A DNA stretch of 64,000 nucleotides from Diogma glabrata (GCA_963693315.1 OY856188.1:151527046-151591045); one strand, 5' to 3'. Positions 23,765 to 37,218 are shown, counted from the stretch's first letter. A program made the numbers and translations. The notes: a model not told the origin generated them from the sequence alone.

Positions 23765-26700
23765 ATCGTGCCAGTTTTGATGGGCGAAAGCTGGCTCAAT
23801 TACAATGCCCTACATTGGTGGTATCACAAGTAAAAAGAGAAAATAGTAGTCTAATCTTAGAGGCAACCGTTGGAAGCATATCGTGCATGTTGACTTTGGA
23901 CACAGGTGCTTCTAGATCGATAGTGCGTCCAGATGTGGTTTATGATAGTCAGATCGATACAGCAAGACGATTCACCCTAAAAACAGCTACGGGTGAAACA
24001 GTTCTAGTTCATGGAGAAAGCGACCAAGAAGTTCACCTTGGAGGAAATTCATTTGGGCACCGATTTATTATAGCAGATATAGAAGATGAGTGCATAATTG
24101 GGCTTGACTTCATGAAAGAATACAATTTTATATTAGATCTGGGAAGCCACGTACTGAGATATGGAAACACAGAAATAGTGCTACACGCCACCAACGACAA
24201 TGCTGAGGTCCGTGTTATTAGTGATGGACCAACTGAGATCCCGGCAAAATCTGAGAAGATCATATGGACTAAGCTACTAAATAAAAGTGACCAAAATTCA
24301 CCTGTGATAATTGAGTCAGCTAACAATGACTTCGGGGGAAACATTATGATTGGCCGAACGTTAGTAGCAGCCAAAGGGGGTAGTTCCAGTGCAACTGATT
24401 AACTTCTCAAATAAACGAGTGGTCATCAATCATGGAGAATAAATCGCCAAATGCAGCACCATAAAAGAGATAATCAGCTGTCAAGAAGAGCAGAAGGTCT
24501 TCATGCAGAGAAACAATCCCGCATTAGTAGCAATACTTCAAGATCTTAGTAAAAGAATGAACCCGGCTGAATTCAAAGAAATTAAGAGGGCATTAACGAA
24601 GATGAGCAGCGTTTTCTCTACTGGAGATGAAGATGTTGGAAGAACAAACATCGTGCGACATAGGATCAACATTGGAAATGCTCATCCTATCAGACCGCCT
24701 CCTAGACGACTACCACTAGCTAAACATGAGGAAGTGCAAGGAATGCTGGACAAAATGAAAAATGATAGAATCATTAGGCCATCTAAGAGTCCATGGAGCT
24801 CACCAGTGGTGCTAGTTAGAAAAAAAGATGGGTCAGTTCGTTTTTGTGTAGACTATTGAAAACTGAATGAGGTAACCATTAAGGACAGCTATCCACTGCC
24901 ACGAATTGATGACACACTGGATACATTATCAGGAGCCAAATGGTACAGCACACTAGATCTGAAGAGTGGTTACTGGCAAGTTGAAATGCATCCAGAAGAT
25001 CGACGAAAGACACCATTTTCTACTGGCAATGAGTTGTGGGAGTTCAATGTGATGCCGTTTGGTTTATGCAATGCCCCAGCAACATTTGAACGTCTAATGG
25101 AATGCGTGTTGCATGGTTTAACCTGGAAGGCCTGCCTAGTTTATCTTGATGACATCATTATAATGGGTCGCAACTTCGAAGAGCATCTAATGAACCTCGC
25201 AGAAGTACTCAGAAGAATAAGTAATGCCAACATGAAGTTGAATCCGGTAAAGTGCAATCTCTTCCACAAAGAAGTGAAGTACCTTGGACACATCATTACA
25301 GGAAATGGAGTCAGAACCGATCCTGAGAAGATTGATGCTGTGAAAAATTGGCCAGTACCGAAGAATGTTCATGAGCTACGCAGTTTTCTTGGCTTATGCA
25401 CCTATTATCGTAGATTCGTGGAGAATTTTGCGAATATCGCCAAGAGTCTACATAAACTGACAGAGGCAAATACAAAGTTTCTGTGGACAACCGAATGTAA
25501 TGAATGCATTCAGCCGTTTAAAAGAAAAACTATGCAACACCCCTATACTAGCCTATCCAGAATCCGGAAAGATGTTCATTCTGGACACAGACGCAAGCAA
25601 TGTAGGAACCGGAGCTGTTTTGTCACAGAAAATTGGAGACGATGAGAAAGTGGTGGCGTACTTCAGTAAAGTTCTGTCAAAACCGGAGCGGAATTACTGT
25701 GTCACGAGGAAGGAGTTGCTAGCTATCATCAAGGCTGTGAAACATTTCCACAAGTGTTTGTGTGGACAACCATTCCTGATTCGCACGGACCATGCTGCTC
25801 TAAAATGGTTATTACAATTCAAATTTCCTGAAGGACAAGCAGCAAGATGGATAGAGATCCTGCAGAACTACGACTTCAAAGTTGAACACCGCAAGGGAAG
25901 GATCCATGGTAACGCTGATGCCTTGTCTAGAAGACCCTGTATAGAGGAGTGCAAGTCATGTAGCAGAACTGAGGGAAATGAGGCAATGAAAGTGAACCAA
26001 ATCAGATTCCAAACTCCTGACGATTGGTGTACTGAGGCAATGAAAAGAGAGCAGCTAGAAGATCCAGCTATGGCTCCAGTATTGAAATGGAAAACCGAGG
26101 GAAGGCGACCGGAGTGGAAAGAGGTAGCACCTTTAAGTACGGAGGTGAGTAGCAACTGGGGGCAATGGCACTCACTATTTATGGACAACGGGATACTAAA
26201 AAGAAAATGGGAGTCCGCTGGTGGAAAGAAAGTGTTGGAACAGCTGGTGTTACCATCTAGTCTAGTAGAAGATTTACTGGGAAAGCTGCATGGAAGTATT
26301 TCTGGAGGACACCTGGGAGTCAATAAAACCCTAGCCAAAGTAAGGGAGAGGTTTTATTGGGTAAGGTATCGAACGGACGTAGAGCAATGGTGTCGGCGAT
26401 GCGATACTTGTGCAGCGAGCAAAGGACCAAAAACTAGAATTCGAGGAGAGATGCAACAGTACAATGTGGGCGCCCTAATGGAGAGAATTGCTATAGACAT
26501 CGCGGGGTCATTTCCGGAAACGACGAAAGGTAACAAATACATCATGGTGGTCATTGATTACTTTACAAAATGGCCGGAAGCTTATGCAATACCGAACCAG
26601 GAAGCAGTTACGGTCGCGGAAACATTAGTCAATGAATGGGTTTGCAGATATGGAACACCGCTCGAATTGCATACCGACCAGGGAAGGAATTTCGAATCTC

Positions 26701-27362
26701 AACTGATGGAAGAGCTGTGCAGAACACTCGACATTAGAAAAACACGAACTACACCTATGAACCCACAATCGGATGGCATGGTAGAACGATTCAACCGAAC
26801 CATGGAAGAACATTTGTCGAAGGTAGTGGAAGCCAACCAAAGAAGTTGGGATAAGGATCTTCCGTTATTCTTGATGGCCTATCGTAGCGCAGTGCACGAT
26901 ACGACATGTGAAGCGCCAGCGAATATCATGTTCGGGAGAGAACTACATCTTCCTAGTGACATTGAGTTCGGCATCCCTGGAGGTCTGGTATCTACGAAAA
27001 CAGATTATGTGGGACAACTAAGGGAGAAGATGAATAAAATCCATCAACAGGTTCAAGACCACATTAAGATTGCCAGTGACAAAATGAAAACCAGGTACGA
27101 CATAAAGGCAAATAGTGGCGGTTTTCAAGAAGGAGAATTGGTATGGCTATACAATCCCAGGAGAACTAAGGGAAGATCACCCAAGCTGCAGCCAGATTGG
27201 GAAGGTTCATATAAAATAATCAAACAAATTAATGATGTTATCTACCGCATCCAAAAGGGACCCCGTACCATGATGAAAGTGATACATCTGCAAAGGTTGG
27301 CACCGTACCAAGGTAACAGTACCATTGCAATAGCTGATATTGTTCGGGACGAACAAAACTAA
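23713..27362 (+). pseudogene. pol: Gypsy-2 pol (protease, RT, RNase H, integrase), broken
   Basis: Protease: CMLTLDTGASRSIVRP (frame 23713-24402, overlapping the end of gag). After a frameshift comes RT, with SPWSSPVVLVRKKDG, a TGA at 24857-24859 (Arg expected), VMPFGLCNAPATF and catalytic YLDD in LVYLDDIIIMG. A second frameshift near 25520 leads to RNase H (FILDTDASNVGTGAVLSQ) and integrase in one open frame to 27362. The integrase has the HHCC finger ending CRRCDTC, DDE residues in AIDIAGSF, LHTDQGRNF and SDGMVERFNRT, and a C-terminal segment ending IHLQRLAPY. Integrase and RNase H are intact; RT is interrupted. Confidence 0.92.
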
Positions 27363-27373
27363 ATGGAGGGCAG

Positions 27374-27999
27374 TGTAATAAACTTCGTCCAGAATGGGTT
27401 AATTTAATTTAATCATAAATAACCAATACGTTCTGCCTTAATGTTTTCTACATTCAGACTATGGCAAAGATGAATTAAAAGTTAACTCCCTTTAACTAAT
27501 ACAAGTTGCATAAATTAATGTAAATTAAATTTTTACATTAATGAATTAAAAGGAGGTGTGGCCTATTGTTTCTAGAAAATACACTGGCAACAAAAACTGA
27601 GTTACCAGACGTTTCTGCTTATTTGTTTTTGAATATAAATAAGCGAACAAAATATCAGATAGTCAGTTTTAATTTTGCAATTAAAAGTGTTTTATAAATA
27701 TTCGCAAGTATAAGGAATAATCGGTGGTACTTGAGCCTGGGTACTAATAGTGAAAGAATTTGAACTTTGTGGAATAGTAAATACAGATTTTACGATTCCG
27801 AATATTATTGATTCAAATTGTGGAAAAGCGGTGAAGTTTATCGTACATAAATTGGAGACCCTGGAATTCATTGTAATTAAAATCGGAAGTTGCTGTAACT
27901 GGTTGATAAATAAAGTTTGAGATTTTGTTAACTAAAGATCAGTCTTTTTACTGTCGTATTTGCTCAATAATCGAAAAGAACCAACGAAGAATCGTTACA
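27374..27999 (+). repeat. Gypsy-2 3' LTR, full length
   Basis: 626 bp, TGTAAT...GTTACA. It retains the ~375-bp middle segment missing from the 5' LTR. Confidence 0.92.
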
Positions 28000-28149
28000 G
28001 TATTAACTGGAGCGAATTTAACCCTTTGTTTAACTGTTCAATTTCATCATTTGAAAAAATGATATTTGTTAAATTTTTTATTCTTGGATAAAAAGAATTT
28101 GTAGATTCAGTTGTTGTTAATATTATTATTGTTATTATTGATGTTTTTG

Positions 28150-29439
28150 AGATCGAAATTTTAGATGTATCAATTCCACTTTCTAGTCATGTTTATTTTG
28201 GTATCGTTGTGTTGGTGATATTCTTTGTCTTTGGACTGGAACTGATTTAGAATTAGAGTCGTTTCTTGAAATAATTAATAATAAACATATTTCTATTAAA
28301 TTTACAATCGAAAAAGAAGTCGAAAATTGCATCAATTTCTTGATATAAGTATAAGTCATTCATTTTCTAAATTCTCTTTAATATTTATCGTAAGCCAACA
28401 TGTACAGATTCTATTATACACTCTACTTCTAATTCGTCAAATATAAAACATTCAGCCATTCATGCATTGGTTGATAGACTTATAAAAGTCCCTCTTTCCG
28501 CAGCTAATTTTCAAAAGGAATTCAATGTTATTTCGAACATAACTCTTAATAATGGATATAATCCTACATTAGTTCACAAAATTTTACGTAAGAAATTAAA
28601 AAAGATTTCTTATAATTTAATGTATCCAAACCCCGTCCTTGAAACAAAATTATGGCGTAAAATACTTTACACAGGTAATTTAAGCCAAAAATTAGGAAAC
28701 AAAATTTCAAAACATACAAATTTAAGTTGTGCTTATTATAATAATCATAACCTTCAAAATCTTCTTGTAAATAATAAACAAAAATTAAGTAAGTTTTCAA
28801 AATCTGGAGTCTATCAACTATCTGTTCTGTTCTGACTGTGATGCAATCTATATTGGACAGACAGGTCGTCCGTTTCATGTTCGATGTGCTGAACATTTTC
28901 GTATTTTAAGAGTAGGACAAACATCTTCCACCTTTTCTAATCATTTAATTGAGGAAAATCATACTAGTAATTTTATAAATAACAACAATATTCAAATTTT
29001 ACAATATGAAACGAAAGGTCTTAAACTTGATCTTTTGGAAGCTTTTGAAATACGTAAAGCAATGCACTTTAACAAAAATTTACTAAATTCTCAAACCGAC
29101 GTTATTTGTTCTCCTTTGACAAATCCGGATCTATTTTTCGGTCATCATTTTTAGAAACTATTAAATCAACAAATTTATGGTATTTCCATTATCAACCAAT
29201 TAAATAAGAAAAATTACCTACTTTTTAATTAAATGTTTTAACAATTTGTTTATATAAATTATTTAATCTAGTTATTCATTTTTCATTTTATTTTTGATTC
29301 AAATCAAAATTTTTTCTTCATAAACTTTTTGAATCGCTCTTGATAATGGCGTAAGCCGAAATGCATTGAGCAAAAATTTTTAGAAAATAAAAATAAAAAC
29401 ATATATGCGAAATATAAAAACAAGTGTTATTAGTTTTTA

Positions 29440-29440
<1 letters not shown>
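28150..29440 (+). pseudogene. Penelope-like element PLE-3, inverted partial copy of PLE-2
   Basis: Reverse-complement match to 19970-21280, starting in the middle of the RT domain. Recognisable blocks are the CVGD catalytic box (28200-28220), LIKVPLSAANFQKEFNVI (frame 28467-28835), YYNNHNLQNLLVN and the GIY-YIG end ATYIGQTG-like with FHVRCAEHF after a frameshift near 28830. The last codons and 3' untranslated sequence match PLE-2. It shares the Asp-to-Gly change with PLE-2, so both derive from the same defective template or from one another. Several 1-2 bp indels separate the copies. Confidence 0.85.
29335..29370 (+). other. Candidate degenerate hammerhead-like motif, PLE-3
   Basis: Identical to the PLE-2 motif (GGCGTAAGCCGAAA core), ~180 nt after the PLE-3 stop. 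Confidence 0.4.
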
Positions 29441-30190
<750 letters not shown>

Positions 30191-30231
30191 GACTCGGCCA
30201 TCCTACATCCAGCCGCTCCTGCGGACTCGTC

Positions 30232-33205
30232 TTATTCGTCCTCATCTGAAGAAAATTCTTGCCAATCTTGCCCATTAGTGGATGTGTGCTTCCAGAATTT
30301 CATGTTGTCAGCACTAGTTGCAGTTCGTATTGGTCCGGCAAATTCACCTATTTTCTCTACTTTATAGCGCTCATTTCGGTTGACCTCAGTAACTTTGTAT
30401 GGACCTAAATATTTGGTAGTCAGCTTGTTTCCCGTAGCAAATTGGGTTCTCTTTATTGCTACCACATCTCCAATTTTGTATATTGTCGCTTTTTTTCTCT
30501 TTTTGTTAAAACTCCTACAATTTTCTTCTTGCACCTTTAATATATTATTCCTAGCCTCTTTTCGAATAGTATCTCGTTCCAAAGAAAATCGTTTGTTAAC
30601 TGCTCCTCTATAATTTCGGCAATAGTTTGGTCTTCTGGATTTCTCATCTTGACCCCAAACATTACCTCAAACGGTGTTGTAGCGATGCTTCTTTGCCAGG
30701 TGGCATTTAAAAATCTTTGTAGTTCTGCTGTGTACTATACCATTTCTCCGGCGACTCAACTAATAGCTTTTTTAGTGCTGGTATTATAGTCCGATTCAGC
30801 CTTTCAACTTGCCCATTTCCTCTTGGTACTCCCGTAGTTATTAACGAAAGTTTTATGCTGTTATCCTGACAATACTTCGAGAATTCATTCTTTTTTTTTT
30901 TTTTTATTCAAAGTTAGGCATGTTTAGTGTTAATTATAATAAATTATAAATTAACGTCTCTGAATATCCGAAGATACCATGCCACCTAGGGATAAGAATG
31001 GAATGCAAATTAAGATTCTCTGAGAAATTTATGAACGTTAACTTTAAAGTCTTGAGGATTAAATTCATCAGGGAAAACCCAGGAAGGTAAGGCATTCCAA
31101 AGATGAGAGACTCTGTTGAAAAAGTCACATTGGAAGGCTACAGTTCTACACCTAATTATTTGAACGGTAAAGGGATGCGCTGCTACGTTTGCTCTGGTGT
31201 GACGCAAAAGGTTTGCTGATTTAGGTAAAATCGATTTGATCTCTTCAGAAGCTCGTTCATCCATAATATATTTATAAAATATAGTCAAATCAGCAACATT
31301 TCTTCTGTGCTGCAAGGAATCAAGACCGTTAGTAAGACTTGGGTTACCAATGAGTTTAATAGCTCTACGCTGTACAGAATCAAGGCAGTTGAGACTACTC
31401 AAGTAAGCTCCACCCCATATGTGAGAACAGTATTCCATGCAGGGACGTATAAAAGATTTATAAACTAAAAGAAGTTGTTCGCTATCGAAAAACTTACGAC
31501 ATCGCCCTGAAAATCCTAACTTTTGAACAGCATTCTTAGCCAGATTAAAAATATGAGAATGCCACTTCATATTATTTTCAAACTCAACTCCTAGAAGTCT
31601 GACAGACTCATTCTCTAAAAGATTTTTGGGCCCAAACGTTAATGGAAACGGATTGGGTGTCATTATCCTAGAAAAATGATAAACCTGTGTTTTGCTTGTA
31701 TTGAATTCAACACTGTTAGCAATACCCCAATCCATAATTGTTTTAAGATCAGTGTTAAGGGAATCTATCAATTTTGACCTACACTCACTAAGCGCTAAGG
31801 GTGTATATAGTTTAGGTGCTTCATGAGACGCATGAAGCGTGCTATCATCAGCAAAACTATGTATAGGATGAACCGTTGAGTCCAACAAATCATTAATATA
31901 GATAAGAAAAAGAGTTGGTGACAAAGCGGAACCCTGAGGAACTCCTGCATTAGTTGAAAAAGTATTCGATGATACACCGTCAACATTGACCCGAAATTTT
32001 CGATCAGATATAAAGCTCTGTGTCCAAGATATAAGCTGCTCGTCTAAACCATAGGATCTCAATTTGCATATAAGGTTGTTATGCCAAACTTTGTCAAATG
32101 CCTTGGAAATATCAAGAGCAACACCGAATGTTTCTCCAAAGTTTTCAAGCGACTTGTTCCAGATATGAGTGACAAAAGGCAGCAAATCTCCCGTCGCTCT
32201 TCCTTTTCGAAATCCATATTGTCTCTCATTAATTAATTTGGAAGACTCTAAGAAGCCCATTAAATTAAAATTGACATATTTCTCAACAATTTTAGCAACT
32301 ACCGATAAAATTGAAATGGGTCTGTAATTCGTAGGATCAGTCTTACTGCCCTTTTTTGAAACTGGCTGCACACTAGCCATTTTCCAAATTTCAGGAAAAA
32401 TTCCTTTCTTATATGACAAATAGAAGATTTTTGTGAGGATTGGTGCTAGCTCCCTAGCAAATGTTTTAAGTATAATCGGAGGAATAAAATCAGGGCCTGT
32501 TGCCTTGTTAGTATTGATTTTTAAAAGCATTTTTCGAACAATGTTATTCCGAAAAATTATCCGCCTCATTTTATAAGAAACTTTAGAAATAGGTTTAGGT
32601 TGGAAATTAGGTTCTTTTAAAGTAGAATTTAAAGAGAAATAATTCGACGTAAAAGCTGTCCCTCTATCTGCAATTATCCTTTGAGGGTTTCCAAACATCG
32701 TCTGCTGCGATTCTAGCTTAGCAATTGTCTCAGTTGATGTAACAGTTTTTACTGGATGAAGCCAAACATATTTGGAAAAGGCATCTATAACACAAAGTAT
32801 ATATTTGTAACTTTTGGCAGTTGAATGCATTGGCCCAAGATGGTCAATGTGATAGGTTGATAGTAGATACTCATCTTTATTTATGCTGTGTAGAAATCCT
32901 TCCTGTACGCCAGATTTTCTCTCACTTATAATGCAGGAAATACAGTTTTGCCTACAGACCTCACACTTTTCTCGAAGTTTTGGTATATAATAGTCCCTTT
33001 TTATCATCTCCGTCATCTTTTTAACACTAAAATGACCTTGCTCATGTACACCTTTAATAATTTCTGACTGCAAAAGCCGTGGAACACAAAATAATTTTCG
33101 TCCTTCATCATCCATTTTAAATAGGATTCCCCTTTCAATGTAGTAATCCTCATGTGGACCAAACTCAAGCAGTTTTTTGATTAAATTTAAATCGCCATCT
33201 TTATC
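30232..33205 (-). pseudogene. Gypsy-3 integrase, split by a LINE insertion
   Basis: The N-terminal half (33205-32642) has a zinc-finger region ending CRQNCISC and the first two catalytic Asp contexts, TYHIDHLGPM and IADRGTAFTSN. The C-terminal half (30886-30232) resumes with EFSKYCQDNS, GNGQVERLNRT (catalytic Glu) and a basic tail containing DVVAIKRTQF and LGPYKVTEV. The two halves join in frame if the inserted LINE and one copy of its 4-bp target duplication are ignored. A further frameshift lies near 30590. The integrase core would be complete but for the insertion. Confidence 0.88.
30891..32641 (-). mobile_element. 5'-truncated LINE inserted in gypsy-3 integrase
   Basis: Poly-A tail seen as T15 at 30891-30905. 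Target duplication ATTC at 30887-30890 and 32642-32645. The frame from 32641 to the stop at 31010 encodes the RT of a Jockey/CR1-type LINE: TNKATGPDFIPPIILK, PISILSVVAKIVEK, QYGFRKGRAT, GVALDISKAFDKV, GVPQGSALSPTLFLIYIND, catalytic HSFADD, and a C-terminal region with FIRPCMEYC and LDSVQRRAIKLIG. The frame is uninterrupted, so the insertion is fairly young. The endonuclease and ORF1 are missing by 5' truncation. It reads in frame from the interrupted integrase, giving a fortuitous 701-codon composite starting at 33115. Confidence 0.9.
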
Positions 33206-34766
33206 TTATCCCACCTTAATTCTCTGCACTAAATCGTCTTGGATAACCATTACTACCGGAGAACGACTTAGTGCATCAACATGCTTCATTTTAGTACTAC
33301 TACGATGTTCTAAAGAGTAGTTGTAGTCCTCCAGGCATAGAGCCCAACCAGCAATTCTAGGAGCTATATCTTTTTTCAACATGGTCATCTTGAAAGCCGC
33401 ACAATCAGTGAAGATTTTAAACTGCATGCCTAGTAAATACACCCGAAATTTCATTAATGCTTTAACTATGGCTAGTACTTCTAATTCATATGAACAATAT
33501 TTCTCTTGGGCTGGCGTCGTTTTTTTACTAAAATAAAAAACTGGGTGAAATTGATCATCATTTCTGCCTTTTTGCAACAAAATTGCCCCAAATCCAATTT
33601 TCGATGCGTCGGTATGTAGTTCCGTTTCGGCCTCTGGTCTGAAAATAGATAAAACTGGCTTGGTTATTAATGCTGCCTTCAACTTCTCGAAAGCCAATTT
33701 TTGTGCTGTTCCGAACTCAAATTTAACGCCTTTTTTTTAACAAATCGGATATTGGTTTGGCTATAGCTGAGTAATCCCTAATAAATCTTCTGAAGTATCC
33801 AGTTAAGCCAAGAAAACATTGAACTTGTTTGATGTTTCTTGGTTCAGCAAACTTAACAACCACCTTATTTTTTAGCTCTGATGGCTGAACAACTCCTTCC
33901 GTGATCTCATAACCCAAATACTCAATGCGACTAAATAGAAACCGACACTTCTTCCATTTGAATTTAAGACCATACTCGTCTGCTACCTGTAGTACTTCTA
34001 ATATTTTTCGCATACCTTCCTCTGCATCTTTCGATGGAAATATTATGTCATCCATGTAGACTAAAATACTTCCTCTTGACATGAGATCTTTAAACACAAA
34101 ATGCACAAATCTTTGAAATAATGCAGGTGACGTGCATAACCCGAACGGTACTCTTAAGAACTCATAATGTCCACTAGGAGTTACGAATGCTGTGTACTTC
34201 CGGCTATCTTCATCGATCGTAACATGGAAGAACCCATTTTCCAAATCTAGTGTAGTGAATATTTTTGCATCCTGCAATTGATCTATTTGATCTTCAATCA
34301 GAGGTAAAGGATAACGATCCATCACTATTTCTCGATTCAGTTTCCTGTAATCAATACATAACCTTTTACTGTTGTCTTTCTTTTTTACCAACACTATAGG
34401 AGATGCATAATCAGATGTGCTAGGGCGAATAATTTGTTTCTCCAGCCATTCTGAAATTTGGTCATCGACCTCCTTCTTCTCAGCATAAGACAATCTTCGT
34501 GGAGGTTGCCAAACTGAATGGTCGTTCTTCAGGATTATCTTCATATTCACCGGTGACTCTTTAATTTGTATTGGTTTGTATGTTTGCATTAGAGCTTTGA
34601 TTCGTTCTTCATATTCTGGTAACCCACAATGTATCTCATCATCATTGACTATAGGAAGACAGAACAATGGATTAACTATTTTCTCTACTTTTACTCTACC
34701 ATTTTCTAAAGTGATTTTTGTTCCTTGCAGAACATCGTTTCCAACAATACAATTCATCTTTAGCAA
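33206..34766 (-). pseudogene. Gypsy-3 RT and RNase H, broken
   Basis: RT frame 34766-33723: ASPIVLVKKKDNSKRL, RVPFGLCTSPALFQRF and catalytic YMDD in ILVYMDDIIFPS. A frameshift in an 8-T homopolymer near 33731-33738 separates it from RNase H (33697-33206), with ETELHTDASKIGFGAILL and the HVDALSR end. A TAA at 33206-33208 interrupts the link to integrase, which continues in the same frame. Catalytic residues are preserved. Confidence 0.88.
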
Positions 34767-34768
34767 AC

Positions 34769-35795
34769 CTATTGGTGCGACGTGACATTAACATCCGAAA
34801 CATCATATTCTTCCAGGATCAGTTTTGCTTTGAAACACCCTATTGTGGTCATTCTGCCTTCTCCAATGCCAAGAACTGTAGATTTTTTGTTTTCTAGCGG
34901 TGGTGATCCCATCTTTTCATATTTATCTGCGCTTAGAATAGTAAGATCGCTGCCAGTATCTATAAGAGCAAAAAGAGTGTGACTATTTATTTTAATTTGC
35001 ATGTGGTTAGTTCCTATAGCGTTTTCTTTTTGGACAGTATTGGTGTTTTTTTGTTGCTCTTCTGTTTTTGAATGTTTGAAATCTCGTCTTGATTTACTCG
35101 GATTTGAACAAACGTTGGCTAAATGTCCAAACTCGAGGCATCTATAACATCTTGGACCTTCACTTTTATTCCGACACACTTTGGCTACATGACCACCTCT
35201 TCCACAATTATAGCATGTAGAAGATGAACGTAATCCAAACTTATTTGGTTTAACCATATTAATATTTTCTAAATCTCTTTTAAAATTTTCAAACATTTGC
35301 AACTTATCCCTGAATTCTTTATAACTTCGCGCACCGTACAGCATCGACTTGTTTGAAAGGACCAGCTTTAATACCTTTATGGTGTATGCAATAACCGCCT
35401 CTTCATCCACATGTCCCAATGCACCAATCTCCCTCATAGCAAAGAAATAATCCTCAACGACTCGTCTCTTCCTTGTACCCGTGCTGTAAGCTGTTCATGA
35501 ATATAGCACTATTTAGAGTTATTCCAAATTCGTCCAATAAAAATCTTTTCAGGTTGTCGTAACTAGTTAATTCTTGCACGATCTTAATACAAGCCTTGCT
35601 GTACAAACTACAGATCGTTTGGCGTAAATTAGCAATCTCTAATTTATTCCACGACATCAAAGACGCCAAAGCTTCAAATTCTTCTACCCATGACTCCACC
35701 CTATAGTGACTGTTGCCATCGAATTCTGGAACTGAGTCCTTTACTTCTAAAAAATGTAGTTTACCACCTTTGCATTCTTCTTGTTGTTTAGACAT
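34769..35795 (-). pseudogene. gag: Gypsy-3 gag and protease, frameshifted
   Basis: Frame 35795-35454 starts MSKQQEECKGG and has a capsid-type stretch (FDGNSHYRVESWVEEFEAL). A frameshift at about 35445 leads to frame 35437-34769, with zinc knuckles CYNCGRGGHVAKVC and CYRCLEFGHLANVC, both proper CCHC, then protease LFALIDTGSDLTILS. A frameshift at about 34768 separates the protease end from the RT frame. Confidence 0.85.
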
Positions 35796-36618
35796 CTCTT
35801 CAATGCAATCAACATGAATGTCATCATTCTCTGAAGGCTCCTAAAATTTTTAGCGCATTCTTTTTTAAGCTGCGCGTTTTCTTTTCTTAGACGCTGCATC
35901 TCAAGTTAAAATCACCTCTGGCTGTAGATGGACCTGATTGAGAAGAATTAATTCTTGCAAAACTAGATTGTAAATTTGCAATGAATTCATCCATAGAACA
36001 CTCACATTATTCTCCTTTGACTTCTTATTTTTACCCATTTCAATTTAAAATATTTTCCACTCTGTCTATATAAAAAAAATTCAATTAATGTTCAAAATTC
36101 AATTATTAATGTTCAGAAACAAAAATCAATTAATGTTCAAAAAAAGAAATATAAATTCAATAAATTGTTCAAACGTAAAAACCACTTTTTCAATCACACA
36201 TAAAAAATAAAGTTTATCTTATTTAAATTATATCAATTAAAATCAAAACAATTATTTTTGTTTTTATTGTTTTATTACAACAAACATGAATTTTCAATAA
36301 CAACTTTTTTTTCTTCAAATATTTTTATAAATTTCATTCTTAATCAAAAAAATAAATATTTCGCAAATTTGTTTGACTTTAATTTCTTTTCAAAATTAAG
36401 AAAAATGTTTTCAATTTCACTATAAATTCATTTAATACAAACCAAGCTCAGATAAAAAAAAATATAAACACAATAAAGTTTTATTTTTCACTCACTTTTT
36501 TTCACTCACTAAGTTTTTAATTTTTATTTTGATAAAAAATTAACTAAAAAAAAATTTTCATAAACTTCAAATTATTTAATTAGTAATTTTGCGGGATCCT
36601 GGCTTAGCCCCCATGTTT
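35796..36618 (-). other. Gypsy-3 leader
   Basis: A/T-rich, no ORF. Next to the right LTR the minus strand has ACATGGGGGCTAAGCCAGGA; TGGGGGCTAAGCC is a possible primer-binding site. Confidence 0.5.
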
Positions 36619-36790
36619 TGTGGATACCACTTAATTAATTAAATAATTCAAACAACAATAAATTACTTTCAATGTCTTTTTAATTAAATGTTTTTCTTAT
36701 GCACAATATTTCAATGTTTACTCACAAACAATATTGAAATCTTCTTCCCTTCTTCCTCCTTCAGATTCGCCTTTGATTGCTGATCTTGTT
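36619..36790 (-). repeat. Gypsy-3 5' LTR, cut by the assembly gap
   Basis: Starts TGTGGATACCAC and follows the left LTR with a few differences until the N run. The expected remaining ~220 bp and the right target site fall in the gap. Confidence 0.85.
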
Positions 36791-36990
36791 NNNNNNNNNN
36801 NNNNNNNNNNNNNNNNNNNNNNNNNNNNNNNNNNNNNNNNNNNNNNNNNNNNNNNNNNNNNNNNNNNNNNNNNNNNNNNNNNNNNNNNNNNNNNNNNNNN
36901 NNNNNNNNNNNNNNNNNNNNNNNNNNNNNNNNNNNNNNNNNNNNNNNNNNNNNNNNNNNNNNNNNNNNNNNNNNNNNNNNNNNNNNNNNN
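36791..36990. other. Assembly gap, 200 N
   Basis: It lies inside a duplicated LTR, a typical place for an assembly to break. Sequence after it does not continue the LTR. Confidence 0.99.
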
Positions 36991-37199
36991 GTGCTCCATT
37001 CTAATTAGCCCGGAAAGTGGGTTTGAAGTAAAGTATCTAGTGTCTCAATACAGCTGGTGGTATACGTACCACTTGGTTTACAGATTGAGCCTAGAGGGTT
37101 TGTGTGATCAGACGACATCAATTTTCGGAGTCGACCTGCAGCAGGCAGATTATCTATCGTATTGCAGAGCTCTTTCCAGCTATTTATTTTTGATTGTCT
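36991..37199 (-). pseudogene. R1-like LINE ORF2 fragment, downstream part
   Basis: The minus strand reads from the RTE-A junction into INSWKELCNTIDNLPAAGRL, then NPLGSICKPSGTYTT and ETLDTLLQTHFPG. This is the linker between endonuclease and RT in R1/I-type LINEs. It joins in frame to 40628-40922 when RTE-A and one target duplication are removed. It ends at the gap, so the RT itself is not visible. Confidence 0.75.
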
Positions 37200-37218
37200 C
37201 TCTCTCTCTCTCTGGCGT

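Larger units (their letters stand above)
22161..27999 (+). mobile_element. Gypsy-2: Ty3/gypsy retrotransposon inserted in PLE-2
   Basis: The LTRs start TGTAAT and end GTTACA (5' LTR 22161-22430; 3' LTR 27374-27999). The target duplication is GTAT, at 22157-22160 and 28000-28003, splitting PLE-2 on the opposite strand. The sequence TGGTGTCAGAAGTGGG after the 5' LTR is in the primer-binding position. AAATGGAGGGCAG before the 3' LTR is the polypurine tract. All coding parts are present in order, but with several stops and frameshifts. Confidence 0.92.

Noticed and set aside
31010..33115. A novel integrase-reverse transcriptase fusion gene
   Set aside because: The poly-A tail, ATTC target duplication and continuation of integrase on the far side show a LINE nested in a gypsy element.
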